A stretch of DNA of 64,000 nt from Anaerolineales bacterium. Lineage in GTDB: Bacteria; Chloroflexota; Anaerolineae; Anaerolineales; Villigracilaceae. Location: the NCBI GenBank assembly GCA_023382595.1, contig JAHDWB010000002.1, positions 372,001-436,000 of the forward strand, written 5' to 3'. The notes under the pieces were generated by a model that saw nothing but the letters and a program-made list of their open reading frames with translations, was not told where the DNA came from and did no database searches. Position 1 is the first letter of the stretch. The number at the start of each line of letters is the position of its first letter. Below are positions 53,216 to 61,911 of this stretch, piece by piece. The translations under genes were made by a program, and so were the position numbers.

Positions 53216-53625
53216 GCGCCGCCGCCTTTTCCCAGTTACTTTTCCCCGAATAGGCAGGCAATTTTAGAAGGTGGCGGGCGCGCGCTTGAAAATGTCGTGA
53301 TGTTTTCCGGAAAACATCACGACATTTTTGGAAAAACATCACGATATTTTTTAAAAACTTCCCGATGTTTTTTGAAGTCCGCGACCCCGCCGGTAAAGGA
53401 TTCTGTCAGTTTTTTGTAATCTCCGTTTCGTTGACCCATGCTGTGGGTGTGTTTATAATTTGTTCATCCGTTTTTTGCCCATTCCACTTAAACGCCCAAG
53501 TGGATTTGGGGGATTTTCCCAAAGGGGGCGCTGAGGCGGAAGCCGCCTAAAAGGAGTTATACGGACGTCCGAATAACCATAGTTGGCTGCCAAGCAAAAA
53601 TTCTAAACAGGAAAAGTAAAAGAAT
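53216..53625. other. 410-base gap with palindromes, no credible gene
   Basis: It holds a 40-base perfect palindrome (53289-53328) followed by two more degenerate copies of its half-site, with CATCACGATATTTTTT at 53337 and TTCCCGATGTTTTTT at 53359. A stem of CCACTT and AAGTGG lies near 53488-53506, and a GGCGG/CCGCC stem lies at about 53535-53548 before an AAAAGGAG. I see no convincing open frame. Confidence 0.6.
53289..53328. repeat. 40-base perfect palindrome
   Basis: The arms AAAATGTCGTGATGTTTTCC and GGAAAACATCACGACATTTT are perfectly complementary with no loop. Further degenerate half-sites follow. A binding site for a dimeric regulator or replication/terminus-type protein, a cruciform, or a terminator are all possible. 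Confidence 0.85.
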
Positions 53626-54510
53626 ATGACTAATCCAACGCCAAAAAAGAAACCCCTTGACACTGCATTATTGACTATTGTTGCATCAATATGGAGTTGT
53701 ATTTTAATTGTAGTAGCGCTTTTTGTTATCATATACTTTGATATGGTTCCTACAGGCGTTGGACTAGGACCCATCACTTTTACGCAGCCTACACCAACAC
53801 AAGAAAATGTGGAAACTCCGCCAAGCATAGAAGCACCTCCTACTACAAATCCAACTGTGATAAATTCACCTGCAGCCGAAATTCTGCCAACGCCCACTGT
53901 TTTTACCCCACCGCCGAATCCAACAGTTGCGGTCATACCCACAATCACCCCAAGCTATACCGTCTTATTGCATGATGACTTTGAATTAGGAATTAGCAAT
54001 CAATGGCAAAGCGAAGGAAATTGGCTTATGACGAATGGGCATTTAACGCCTTCAGAAATAAAGGATAGCAAAATATATTCAGTTGACACGTCTTGGGTCA
54101 ATTACGAAGGCGAGATAACATTTGAAGTTACAGAAAATCTGTTTCTTTTTGTAATGTTGCGAACTCAAAATCCAGATAATTATGTTGAGTTCATATTGCA
54201 GTGCGGCTGGAATGGAAATTATTTTAGCTTATACACGGGTGATTACATGTTCTGGCGAATAAGAAAAAATGGGAATGTCACAGATATTCCAGGTACACAA
54301 ACAGAAACATCTTGCAGAAATGAAAGGGCAACCATTTACTTTAGCTCAGTAGATAATGTTTATCGCGCTACTTATAAGGGGAAAACTATTTCATTTGCAG
54401 ATCCAGATAACACATTTGTATCAGGTGGAATAGGTTTAAGGTTTTATCCTTTTGAAAAAGCCACTGATGCATTAGTGAAGTTTGATGAAATAAGAGTCAG
54501 AACAAAATGA
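53626..54510 (+). CDS. Membrane-anchored LamG-like (concanavalin fold) protein
   Basis: The 294-residue protein has one N-terminal transmembrane segment (about 15-39) and a long Thr/Pro-rich stalk (about 48-112). A jelly-roll-type domain starts LLHDDFELGISNQWQSEGNWLM and ends GGIGLRFYPFEKATDALVKFDEIRVRT, the pattern of LamG/DUF1080-like domains that bind or cleave glycans. AT-rich. A purine-rich stretch (AGGAAAAG) precedes the ATG. A surface role in glycan contact is inferred. Confidence 0.72.
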   Translation: MTNPTPKKKPLDTALLTIVASIWSCILIVVALFVIIYFDMVPTGVGLGPITFTQPTPTQENVETPPSIEAPPTTNPTVINSPAAEILPTPTVFTPPPNPTVAVIPTITPSYTVLLHDDFELGISNQWQSEGNWLMTNGHLTPSEIKDSKIYSVDTSWVNYEGEITFEVTENLFLFVMLRTQNPDNYVEFILQCGWNGNYFSLYTGDYMFWRIRKNGNVTDIPGTQTETSCRNERATIYFSSVDNVYRATYKGKTISFADPDNTFVSGGIGLRFYPFEKATDALVKFDEIRVRTK

Positions 54511-54536
54511 AATAAATCTAAGCATCCAAAAAGCAA

Positions 54537-54645
54537 GCCACCGATGAACAGCAGTGTCAACCCCAAAGGGGTGCTCCGTGCAGCAAGGCGCGCACAGGCA
54601 TCCCGTGAAGGTCACGCGGGGCGATGTCCGCGTGGCGGTTGGGAC
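54537..54645 (+). repeat. Interspersed repeat, type A, copy 3
   Basis: It runs GCCACCGATGAACAGCAG, TGTCAACCCCAAAGGGG, CTCCGTGCAGCAAGGCGC, then the hairpin unit CATCCCGTGAAGGTCACGCG, GGGCGATGTCCG and ends GGCGGTTGGGAC. About 90 bases then precede the YkvA-type gene. Confidence 0.85.
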
Positions 54646-54737
54646 GACTGATTTAGTCAACACGTAAATCTAACATGCAAAAACGCTTGGAACTTAAGCG
54701 ATTCTTGCTTTGATTAAACATCAAAAGGAGTTTGTAT

Positions 54738-55196
54738 ATGTCGGAGCAAAACCCACAACTGGATCATCAACTTGATTTCTATCAGCAAATGCGAGATAGT
54801 ATTCGAACTTGGATCAAAGGTAAAGGTGTTAATTACAAATTTGCAGAGTATCTCTTGGCTGCGCCTGACTTGTTCCATTTGCTTTGTAAACTGGCTGTTG
54901 ATAAAGAAGTTCCTGTTAGCGAAAAAGCAAAACTTGCAGGAGCGATTGTCTATTTTATTTCACCTGTTGATTTTCTACCTGAATCTCTCACTGGCCCTCT
55001 TGGGTATATTGATGATGTTGCAGTGGCTGCTTTGGTCTTAAACAGTCTTATTAATAAAATCAACCCTGAAATTGTCAGGCGGCATTGGGCAGGAGATAAA
55101 GATATTTTGGAACTTATCCAACAAATTCTTCAAGTCGCTGATGAAATGGTCGGGAGTGGTTTATGGGCAAATATTCGGAAGGGTTTTGGCAAATAA
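54738..55196 (+). CDS. YkvA/DUF1232 family protein
   Basis: The 152-residue protein contains the DUF1232 core: VSEKAKLAGAIVYFISPVDFLPESLTGPLGYIDDVAVAALVLNSLI (about residues 70-115), a hydrophobic pair with the conserved YFISPVDFLP turn. It probably associates with membranes; the role is unknown. ATG 54738 follows AAAAGGAG at good spacing. AT-rich and flanked by repeats on both sides. Confidence 0.83.
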   Translation: MSEQNPQLDHQLDFYQQMRDSIRTWIKGKGVNYKFAEYLLAAPDLFHLLCKLAVDKEVPVSEKAKLAGAIVYFISPVDFLPESLTGPLGYIDDVAVAALVLNSLINKINPEIVRRHWAGDKDILELIQQILQVADEMVGSGLWANIRKGFGK

Positions 55197-55220
55197 AGGT
55201 TAGAAAGAATAAGCGGCAGG

Positions 55221-55441
55221 GCAAGTCCCTTTTCTGGTTGGAATTGGTATCCCGTGCAGATTACGCGGGGCGGTTGGGACCAGTCCCTTTTTGTGGCTGG
55301 TGCCCCTCCCGTCCTTCGGACACCCTCCCCAAATACGACATTTCAAGTTGGGCAGGGATGTAGAATGCACAAGTCGTATTTGGAGAGGGAACTCGTATTC
55401 CGTGAAGATCACGCGGGGCGATGTCCGCGAGGTGGTTGGGC
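55221..55441 (+). repeat. Interspersed repeat, type B, copy 1
   Basis: It begins with the hairpin unit (CAAGTCCCTTTTCTGG, ATCCCGTGCAGATTACGCGG) and GCGGTTGGGAC, then a segment CCCCTCCCGTCCTTCGGACA, AATACGACATTTCAAG, ATGCACAAGTCGTATTTGG, another hairpin unit and a terminal GGTGGTTGGGC. A near-identical copy lies at 58581-58775. It fills most of the 382-base gap 55197-55578; the last 130 bases before the next gene are AT-rich with no further structure I could identify. Confidence 0.85.
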
Positions 55442-55578
55442 AGTCGTGTCACAGAGTAAAGTCAGTTTTTAAGTCGATGCGATCGATGTATACTCTCGAT
55501 TAACGAATTGTAAAGCAAGGTCAATCGATCAGCTTTATTGATTATCAAGTTTGATTGGCGGTTTCAGAAAGGAATGCT

Positions 55579-55854
55579 ATGTTCAAAAGAACCGTGAATT
55601 TAGTCGAGAGTGGCGAGGGCTATTCAGTGGAGGTTCTGGGCCGCACCGGTCTCCGCTATACCGAGGGCGAAAAACGTATGCACATCGATTCCGAAGTATT
55701 GAATGCGAGCGAAATCGCCGTCGTTGAGAGTTCCATCCAAGCATGGGATTCTCCATTTGAAGCAGAAGTTATCGATGACAAGAAGCGTGCTGTTATTCTC
55801 GAGAATATCCGGCGTGCTTTTACATTTATGAATGCCATAATGGAACGTTGGTAA
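55579..55854 (+). CDS. Imm74-like immunity protein
   Basis: The 91-residue protein resembles the Imm74 family: RYTEGEKRMHIDSEVL, SSIQAWDSPFEAEVID and RAVILENIRRAFTFM. These small proteins are predicted to neutralise polymorphic toxins. No toxin gene is adjacent, so this would be an orphan, which is common in gene-cassette settings. AAAGGA precedes ATG 55579. The family call rests on my recall of the pattern only. Confidence 0.55.
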   Translation: MFKRTVNLVESGEGYSVEVLGRTGLRYTEGEKRMHIDSEVLNASEIAVVESSIQAWDSPFEAEVIDDKKRAVILENIRRAFTFMNAIMERW

Positions 55855-55943
55855 AGAAAAGACTGGAGCGAGTGTGGTCGCTTGCGGTTGAACTCGATAA
55901 AGCAGTAAGTTTTAGTTCTTGGAAATCCTCCACGCAGGTAACT

Positions 55944-56269
55944 GCCCACCGATGAACAGCAGTGTCAACCCCAAAGGGGCGCTCCGTGCGGCAAGGCGCG
56001 CAAAGTCACCCCGTGAAGATCGCGCGGGGTGATGTCCGCAAGCGGTTGGGGCAAGTCCCTTTTTGTGGCTGGCGTTGGCATCCCGTGGAGATCACGCGGG
56101 GCGATGTCCGCAAGGCGGTTGGGACCAATCCCTTTTCTGGCTGGAATTGGCATCCCGTGCAGATTACGCGGGGCGATGTCCGCAAGGCGGTTGGGATAAG
56201 TCCCTTTTTGTGGCTGGAATTGGCATCCCGTGAAGATCACGTGAGACGATGTCCGCGAGGCGGTTGGGA
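55944..56269 (+). repeat. Interspersed repeat, type A, copy 4, with four tandem hairpin units
   Basis: After GCCCACCGATGAACAGCAG come four units of about 46-72 bases, each with a CCCGTG...CACGCGGG-type hairpin, GATGTCCGC, and GCGGTTGGG. Units 2-4 also share TCCCTTTTTGTGGCTGG or TCCCTTTTCTGGCTGG. It occupies most of the 502-base gap 55855-56356. The flanks are AT-rich without other features. Confidence 0.9.
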
Positions 56270-56356
56270 GTTTCTTTGCAAATACCTTATCATTAAAAAT
56301 CTAAACCAACTGCTCCTTCAAGCTTTTTCTTTATAGATATAAACAAGGAGAAAAAA

Positions 56357-56761
56357 ATGCTTACCGATGACGAAAAAGAAATACTCAGATTAGCCAAACT
56401 TCTTTGTACAGCATCAGAAACTGGAGATAAAGAAACGTTGGAAAAAATCATCTCCGACACGTATGTTTGTACTGGATCAGGCGGATTATGGGATAACTAC
56501 GGTAAATTCGGAGACAAAAATGGTGCGGTTAAAAAATGGGGAACACCCCCTCCTCCAGGAATTACAGGTTCAACTACGATCAGCAATGAGCACGTCTTTG
56601 TGCTTGATCAAACCGGCATAGCATCCTACTTGATTGTAGACAAATGGGTGGACAATGCAGGAGAACACGAATTTCAATCATGGGTTACAGATATATGGAT
56701 AAAACAAGATGGAAATTGGTATCTACTTGCTACCCATGAAACCATTTTTTCAGAGAGTTAA
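56357..56761 (+). CDS. NTF2-like (SnoaL/DUF4440) protein
   Basis: A 134-residue cone-fold protein: a helical start (MLTDDEKEILRLAKLLCTASETGDKETLEKIISDTYVCTGSGG) and later strands (HVFVLDQTGIASYLIVDKWVDNAG, FQSWVTDIWIKQDGNWYLLATHET). This is the layout of DUF4440/SnoaL-like proteins, which serve as small-molecule isomerases or ligand binders. AAGGAG precedes the ATG. AT-rich. Confidence 0.82.
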   Translation: MLTDDEKEILRLAKLLCTASETGDKETLEKIISDTYVCTGSGGLWDNYGKFGDKNGAVKKWGTPPPPGITGSTTISNEHVFVLDQTGIASYLIVDKWVDNAGEHEFQSWVTDIWIKQDGNWYLLATHETIFSES

Positions 56762-56790
56762 TTTTCTAATCAATGAAACACCAAATACAG

Positions 56791-56888
56791 CGTCCCAAAG
56801 AGCACCGGGGTAATGCGCCTCGTCCGTGCGGCAAGGCGCAGGCATCTCGTGAAGATCGCGCGGGGCGATGTCCGCGAGGTGGTTGGGA
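56791..56888 (+). repeat. Interspersed repeat, type A, copy 5 (diverged left end)
   Basis: CGTCCGTGCGGCAAGGCGC, ATCTCGTGAAGATCGCGCGG, GGCGATGTCCGCGAGGTGG, TTGGGA match the right part of type A. The left part, CGTCCCAAAGAGCACCGGGG, is diverged. Confidence 0.8.
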
Positions 56889-57016
56889 AGCCAAACTTTT
56901 ACAACTGTAAATGATAATAGCCTAAAAGGGGTGTTAGAATTAGCAAGCATACTGATAGAGCGCCAAGAAGTTCTGGTGCTCTATTAAAATCTTCTGTTAT
57001 TTATCCAGTTAAATTA

Positions 57017-57502
57017 TTATTTGCCTTTGTAGGCTTTTTCGAGTTCGCTTATATTCAGTTTATCCATACGAAGCATAGCAGCGCTAACCCGATCAGCCTT
57101 AGCTGTGTCTGGATCACGCATCATGATGTCCAAGCTTTCCGGCATAATCTGCCACGTTAAGCCATACTTATCTTTAAGCCATCCGCAAGAAATTATTTCG
57201 CCGCCTTCAGACAGCACTTCCCAAAGCCTATCAATCTCTTCCTGAGTTTTGCAGTTTACCGCTATTGAGATAGCCTCACTAAAAGTATACATCGGACCAC
57301 CATTTAGCGCAGTAAAGTTTTGGCCATTCAGTTCAAAGTCTATTGATGATAGATCACCAGGTTTATTTCCGGCTGCTTTTGCCACCGACTCTGTGAGATA
57401 TGATGTGTTTATTATTTTTGCATCTTCAAACAGCGACACATACAAATCTACCGCTTCTTTTGCCTGGTCGTTAAACCAAAGAAAAGTCACTATTTTTCTC
57501 AT
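57017..57502 (-). CDS. VOC family protein (PhnB/DUF3819-like, 3-demethylubiquinone methyltransferase-type domain)
   Basis: The 161-residue protein opens MRKIVTFLWFNDQAKEAVDLYVSLFEDAKI and has FELNGQNFTALNGGPMYTFSEAISIAVNC, EEIDRLWEVLSEGGEIISCGWLKDKYGLTWQIMP, the pattern of PhnB-like VOC proteins. Function is unknown; relatives were once misnamed as ubiquinone methyltransferases. It is the only minus-strand gene in this accessory stretch. Confidence 0.88.
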   Translation of the reverse strand: MRKIVTFLWFNDQAKEAVDLYVSLFEDAKIINTSYLTESVAKAAGNKPGDLSSIDFELNGQNFTALNGGPMYTFSEAISIAVNCKTQEEIDRLWEVLSEGGEIISCGWLKDKYGLTWQIMPESLDIMMRDPDTAKADRVSAAMLRMDKLNISELEKAYKGK

Positions 57503-57611
57503 ATGAATATTCCTTTCTTATTAGTAAGAGTATCTTTTATAATAGAACGTTTATTCTGCTTTGTCAAGAGACACTTCTTAAAAGCACATAAAACTCTGCA
57601 ATGCGAGGAAT

Positions 57612-57681
57612 GGGCTCCCCGGTCAGCCCTTGGACAAGGAAAGCTCTCAAAAAAAACGGTTTTTCGACAGTCTTGTTGGGC
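57612..57681 (+). repeat. Interspersed repeat, type C, copy 2
   Basis: GGTCAGCCCTTGGACAAGG, AAAGCTCTC, an AAAAACGGTTTTTCG hairpin and GACAGTCTTGTTGGGC nearly match copy 1 at 44261-44339. The DinB gene starts 34 bases further on. Confidence 0.85.
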
Positions 57682-57714
57682 TGCTTTCTTTGGTGATACG
57701 AAAGGAAAGGTCGT

Positions 57715-58215
57715 TTGACAAATAAATACCTTCCCACTGATCAGATCCTGGCTATGCTGAAAGAAACTTCGCCGCGCTTGGCGGATCTTACATCCAGCCT
57801 TGCACCAGTGCAATTGCATACAGCTCCCGGCGCAGGGAAATGGTCCGTCAACGATGTGCTTGCCCACTTGCGCGCGTGTGCCGATGTCTGGGGTGGTTAC
57901 TATATCATGACAATCATCGCTCAAGATAATCCAACGATTAAGGCTAGAAACCCGCGCACCTGGATCAAGAATACCGACTATCGCGAACAGGATTTTCCGT
58001 CCTCACTGCGCGCCTTTACAAAGCAGCGTAAGGAACTCTTAGCAGTATTGGAATCTTTGTCACCAAAAGACTGGGCACGTACGAATACGCTCATCGGAGC
58101 GGGAAAGCCCCTCCAACAAACCTTGTTATCGCATGCCGATGGACTGGCGCGTCATGAACGCGCCCACCTTAAACAGATCGAACTCACCCTCAATATGCTG
58201 AAAGGCGGCTCATAG
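57715..58215 (+). CDS. DinB-like four-helix-bundle protein
   Basis: The 166-residue protein fits the DinB/YfiT metalloenzyme fold: GKWSVNDVLAHLRACADVW, with the first His ligand, and a C-terminal LSHADGLARHERAHLKQIELTL, with further His residues. It likely binds nickel or zinc; some members are thiol-dependent transferases. Start is TTG 57715, with an AAAGGAAAGG purine run ahead of it. Confidence 0.83.
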   Translation: MTNKYLPTDQILAMLKETSPRLADLTSSLAPVQLHTAPGAGKWSVNDVLAHLRACADVWGGYYIMTIIAQDNPTIKARNPRTWIKNTDYREQDFPSSLRAFTKQRKELLAVLESLSPKDWARTNTLIGAGKPLQQTLLSHADGLARHERAHLKQIELTLNMLKGGS

Positions 58216-58238
58216 AAGTTTCGTGAAAGGCAAAAACT

Positions 58239-58302
58239 GCCTACCGATGAACAGCAGTGTCAACCCCAAAGGGGTGTTCCGTGCGGCAAGGCGTGTGGGG
58301 CT
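58239..58302 (+). repeat. Interspersed repeat, type A, copy 6 (truncated right end)
   Basis: GCCTACCGATGAACAGCAG, TGTCAACCCCAAAGGGG, TTCCGTGCGGCAAGGCG match the left half of the type A repeat. The hairpin and GTTGGG end are missing. Confidence 0.85.
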
Positions 58303-58358
58303 GCGAAAAGCAATGTAAAAACAGGATGGGCTGCCACGGTCAATACAAGGAGAGAGTT

Positions 58359-58538
58359 ATGACAAACAACGATGAAAATAACGATAAAGGTACAAATGGA
58401 ACAGGCGCATGGATAGGCGTCGGATTAGCGCTTGGTGTCGCGATCGGTGCTGCATTGGACAATATCGGTCTCGGCTTAGTGTTGGGAGTAGTGGCAGGCG
58501 CAGTCATTGGAGCAGCGCGAACCCGCAAAGAGGAATGA
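58359..58538 (+). CDS. Glycine-zipper small membrane protein
   Basis: A 59-residue protein: a hydrophilic Asn/Asp/Gly start (MTNNDENNDKGTNGTG) followed by a long glycine-zipper helix pair (WIGVGLALGVAIGAALDNIGLGLVLGVVAGAVIGAA) and a basic tail (RTRKEE). Such short proteins insert in membranes; function unknown. AAGGAG precedes ATG 58359. Confidence 0.72.
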   Translation: MTNNDENNDKGTNGTGAWIGVGLALGVAIGAALDNIGLGLVLGVVAGAVIGAARTRKEE

Positions 58539-58580
58539 GAATATTGATCTTGTGATGTAAAATCATAAGATGAGACGGGT

Positions 58581-58775
58581 GTCTTGTGAGATTAAGCAGG
58601 GCGATGTCCGCGAGGCGGTTGGACAAGTCCCTTTTCTGGCTGGTGCCCCTCCCGTCCTTCGGACACCCTCCCCAAATACGACATTTCAAGTTGGGCAGGG
58701 ATGCAGAATGCACAAGTCGTATTTGGAGAGGGAACTCATATTCCGTGAAGATCACGCGGGACGATGTCCGCATCG
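58581..58775 (+). repeat. Interspersed repeat, type B, copy 2
   Basis: The segment from AAGTCCCTTTTCTGGCTGG through CCTCCCGTCCTTCGGACACC, AATACGACATTTCAAGTTGG to GATCACGCGGGACGATGTCC repeats copy 1 (55221-55441) with only a few base changes over about 150 bases. The copy here opens with GATTAAGCAGGGCGATGTCC and GCGGTTGGAC, and its right end has CGTGTTTG in place of GTTGGG. Confidence 0.85.
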
Positions 58776-58808
58776 TGTTTGTGCATGGTTCCACATTCAA
58801 GGATAAAA

Positions 58809-59240
58809 ATGACTGTAGAAATCGTTCAACTTGATCAAAGCAATATGGATGTTCTCAATAATTACGATGAGGACATATATGACGAGAAAATTATCCCGCA
58901 CAGGCTTGCCGCGGTGCTGGGTGAACAGAATCATATTATCCTCGTGGCGATCCTCGATGGCGTTGTTATTGGTCAAGTTTTGGCGGTCATCCACAGGCAT
59001 CCCGACAAACCGACAGAATTATATATTGATGACCTGGCGGTCTCCGAAAGATTTCAGCGGCGCGGAATCGCAACTCGCTTGCTTGAAGAATTGTTTTCGA
59101 TAGGCGTCAAAAGGGGATGTGAAGAAGTCTGGGTAGCCACCGAACCTGACAATGAGCCTGCAAAAAAATTCTATGGTTCTTTGGACCTTTCCATGCGGGA
59201 TGTTGTTGTTTTTGAAGGCAATCTACCGAACATTGCATAA
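58809..59240 (+). CDS. GNAT-family N-acetyltransferase (AAC(3)-I-like)
   Basis: The 143-residue protein carries the GNAT signature LYIDDLAVSERFQRRGIATRLLEELF (RRGIAT acetyl-CoA loop) and EEVWVATEPDNEPAKKFYGSL, a layout like that of aminoglycoside 3-N-acetyltransferase I and related enzymes. The substrate is unknown. ATG 58809 follows a repeat end by 33 bases, without a clear ribosome-binding site. Confidence 0.85.
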   Translation: MTVEIVQLDQSNMDVLNNYDEDIYDEKIIPHRLAAVLGEQNHIILVAILDGVVIGQVLAVIHRHPDKPTELYIDDLAVSERFQRRGIATRLLEELFSIGVKRGCEEVWVATEPDNEPAKKFYGSLDLSMRDVVVFEGNLPNIA

Positions 59241-59307
59241 CAAGTATATGAGCAGCATTCTTGTTATTGCAAAATAAAATTGTCAATGCGTTGCATTTCA
59301 AGTGTTT

Positions 59308-59354
59308 GGCATCCCGTGAAGATCACACGGGATGATGTCCACAAGGTTTTGGGC
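59308..59354 (+). repeat. Isolated hairpin unit of the repeat family
   Basis: GGCATCCCGTGAAGATCACA, CGGGATGATGTCC, ACAAGGTTTTGGGC is one copy of the hairpin unit, diverged at its right end. It sits in the 200-base gap between the GNAT and DUF7010 genes. Confidence 0.75.
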
Positions 59355-59440
59355 AATCCCGTGCAAAAGTTTAAAACTTTCCTTTATAATTAAAGACGAT
59401 TATTTCCGCATCCATTTTATAAATAAAAAGGAACATTGAG

Positions 59441-59989
59441 ATGAATTTAGACGAACTGCGCTTGAACAGCGCCGTCCAGCAGAAAAAGGGGCTGCACTTT
59501 ATCCTGGCTTCGGTCTTTATTTGGACCGCCGTCTTGATTGTCCACCTGACTGCATTACCCATATTGATGAAAAACCTGCTGACATTCTGTCTTACAGCCC
59601 CGCTTGTGCCGCTGGCATACCTGATTTCAAAAATAATAAAGGTCGATTTCACAAACAAGGGCAATCCGCTGACCAATCTGGGTGTGCTGTTCTCGATCAA
59701 CCAAATGCTGTATTTACTGATCGCAATGTGGATCTACAACGCAGTTCCGGATAAAATGGTCATGGTGTTAGCGATGATATTTGGAGCCCACCTGCTCCCC
59801 TATGGCTGGCTGTATCAATCCAAAAGTTATATGGTCTTGTCGGGTGTCATTCCAATTGCCGCATTGATCGTGGGACTTAACTTCCCACCGTACATCGTTG
59901 CGGGTTTTATGATCGCAGTTGAGATCGTTTTCAGCCTGCTTTTAAGCATGGAGGTCAGGAAATTACCTGCCGCCACAATAAGCAGCTAA
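59441..59989 (+). CDS. DUF7010-like multi-pass membrane protein
   Basis: The 182-residue protein has six hydrophobic segments (about 20-38, 43-64, 76-98, 107-120, 127-145 and 148-170) and starts MNLDELRLNSAVQQKKGLHFILASVFIW, as in the small DUF7010 family of uncharacterised bacterial membrane proteins. An AAAAGGAA site precedes the ATG. It is the last gene before the conserved aldolase gene and ends the accessory stretch. Confidence 0.7.
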   Translation: MNLDELRLNSAVQQKKGLHFILASVFIWTAVLIVHLTALPILMKNLLTFCLTAPLVPLAYLISKIIKVDFTNKGNPLTNLGVLFSINQMLYLLIAMWIYNAVPDKMVMVLAMIFGAHLLPYGWLYQSKSYMVLSGVIPIAALIVGLNFPPYIVAGFMIAVEIVFSLLLSMEVRKLPAATISS

Positions 59990-60016
59990 CACGAGAACCA
60001 TAATGTGAGTAACAGA

Positions 60017-60050
60017 AGACCTCCGAAGTCTTATTGACTTCGGAGGTCTT
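60017..60050. terminator. Terminator between convergent genes
   Basis: AGACCTCCGAAGTC and GACTTCGGAGGTCT form a 14-bp stem with a 5-base loop, followed by TTTGC. It sits between two convergent stop codons and can serve both. Confidence 0.8.
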
Positions 60051-60056
60051 TGCTTG

Positions 60057-61121
<1,065 letters not shown>

Positions 61122-61223
61122 GTTTTACTCCTGAAAGATGTTTGTAGTAGGCAGCCTGCCACGAAAGGCGATTGCCTCTTTTTATTAGGTACAAATAGAT
61201 GGGCAAAGCAGGAAGTTCGTTTC

Positions 61224-61253
61224 TTGATTATAACTGGAAATAAACGATATAAT
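61224..61253 (+). promoter_or_regulatory. Promoter ahead of the 61311 gene
   Basis: TTGATT (61224-61229) and TATAAT (61248-61253) are separated by 18 bases, 58 bases before the ATG. Confidence 0.6.
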
Positions 61254-61310
61254 TGAGGGTACGCAGAAACAATTCGGACAATTGCACGTATATAACGGCA
61301 GGAGGCTCCT

Positions 61311-61835
61311 ATGAGTGATTTTTTTGAAAAAGTTAGCAGTCAGATCGACCCGTTCAAGAAACTGGCATCGTACATCCCCGGTTTCAGCGGCTATGTTGAG
61401 CGGCAGAACCGCCGCGATGCAGACAAGATCTTGCGTGAGACCGTGGCGCGCCGTTTCAGCGAACACTGGACGCGCTCTTCCAACCTGCAGGTGGAACTTG
61501 TCAGCAACGGCATGATCCAGTACGTGGACGACCTGGAGAAAGCCAATCTCGCCCTGCGCACGTTCATCGACAAGATCAGCACCGCCGCGCGCGGTTATTC
61601 CGGTCTGTTCGATGCGGTCAAGATCAACGAGAAGGAACTCGAAGCGATCTATCAATTCGATCTTGCCTTCTTCGAGCTCGGCGACCAGGTCGAAGGCGCA
61701 TTGAACAATCTCGAAGCCAGCCTTGGCGATGAAGAGGCTCTGCCTGCCGCCATCCGTAACCTGACCAGCCTTGCACGCCTTGCCGTGGAAACTTTCGAGC
61801 GCCGCTCCGAAGTGGTCACCGGCAGCGGTCAGTAA
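61311..61835 (+). CDS. Conserved-looking helical protein of unknown function
   Basis: The 174-residue soluble protein is nearly all helical: MSDFFEKVSSQIDPFKKLASYIPGFSGYVERQNRRDADKILRETV, VDDLEKANLALRTFIDKISTAARGYSG and AVKINEKELEAIYQFDLAFFELGDQVEGALNNLEASL. No metal or nucleotide motif is visible. GGAGG precedes ATG 61311. It has its own promoter and sits ahead of the molybdenum hydroxylase operon. Family not recognised. Confidence 0.75.
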   Translation: MSDFFEKVSSQIDPFKKLASYIPGFSGYVERQNRRDADKILRETVARRFSEHWTRSSNLQVELVSNGMIQYVDDLEKANLALRTFIDKISTAARGYSGLFDAVKINEKELEAIYQFDLAFFELGDQVEGALNNLEASLGDEEALPAAIRNLTSLARLAVETFERRSEVVTGSGQ

Positions 61836-61911
61836 TTCAACCAATGCCATCGCGGGGGCAAAGCCATTTTCAGAATGAGCCCGCCCTCGCGATGGCAAAC
61901 CCCAAAATCCC

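Noticed and set aside
55944-56269. CRISPR array
   Set aside because: The units are wholly similar to each other without unique spacers, and the spacing varies. It is a tandem hairpin repeat.
55163-56336. Short open frames running through the type A and B repeats
   Set aside because: Their sequence is just the repeat translated; the same peptides recur wherever the repeat occurs, in varying frames.
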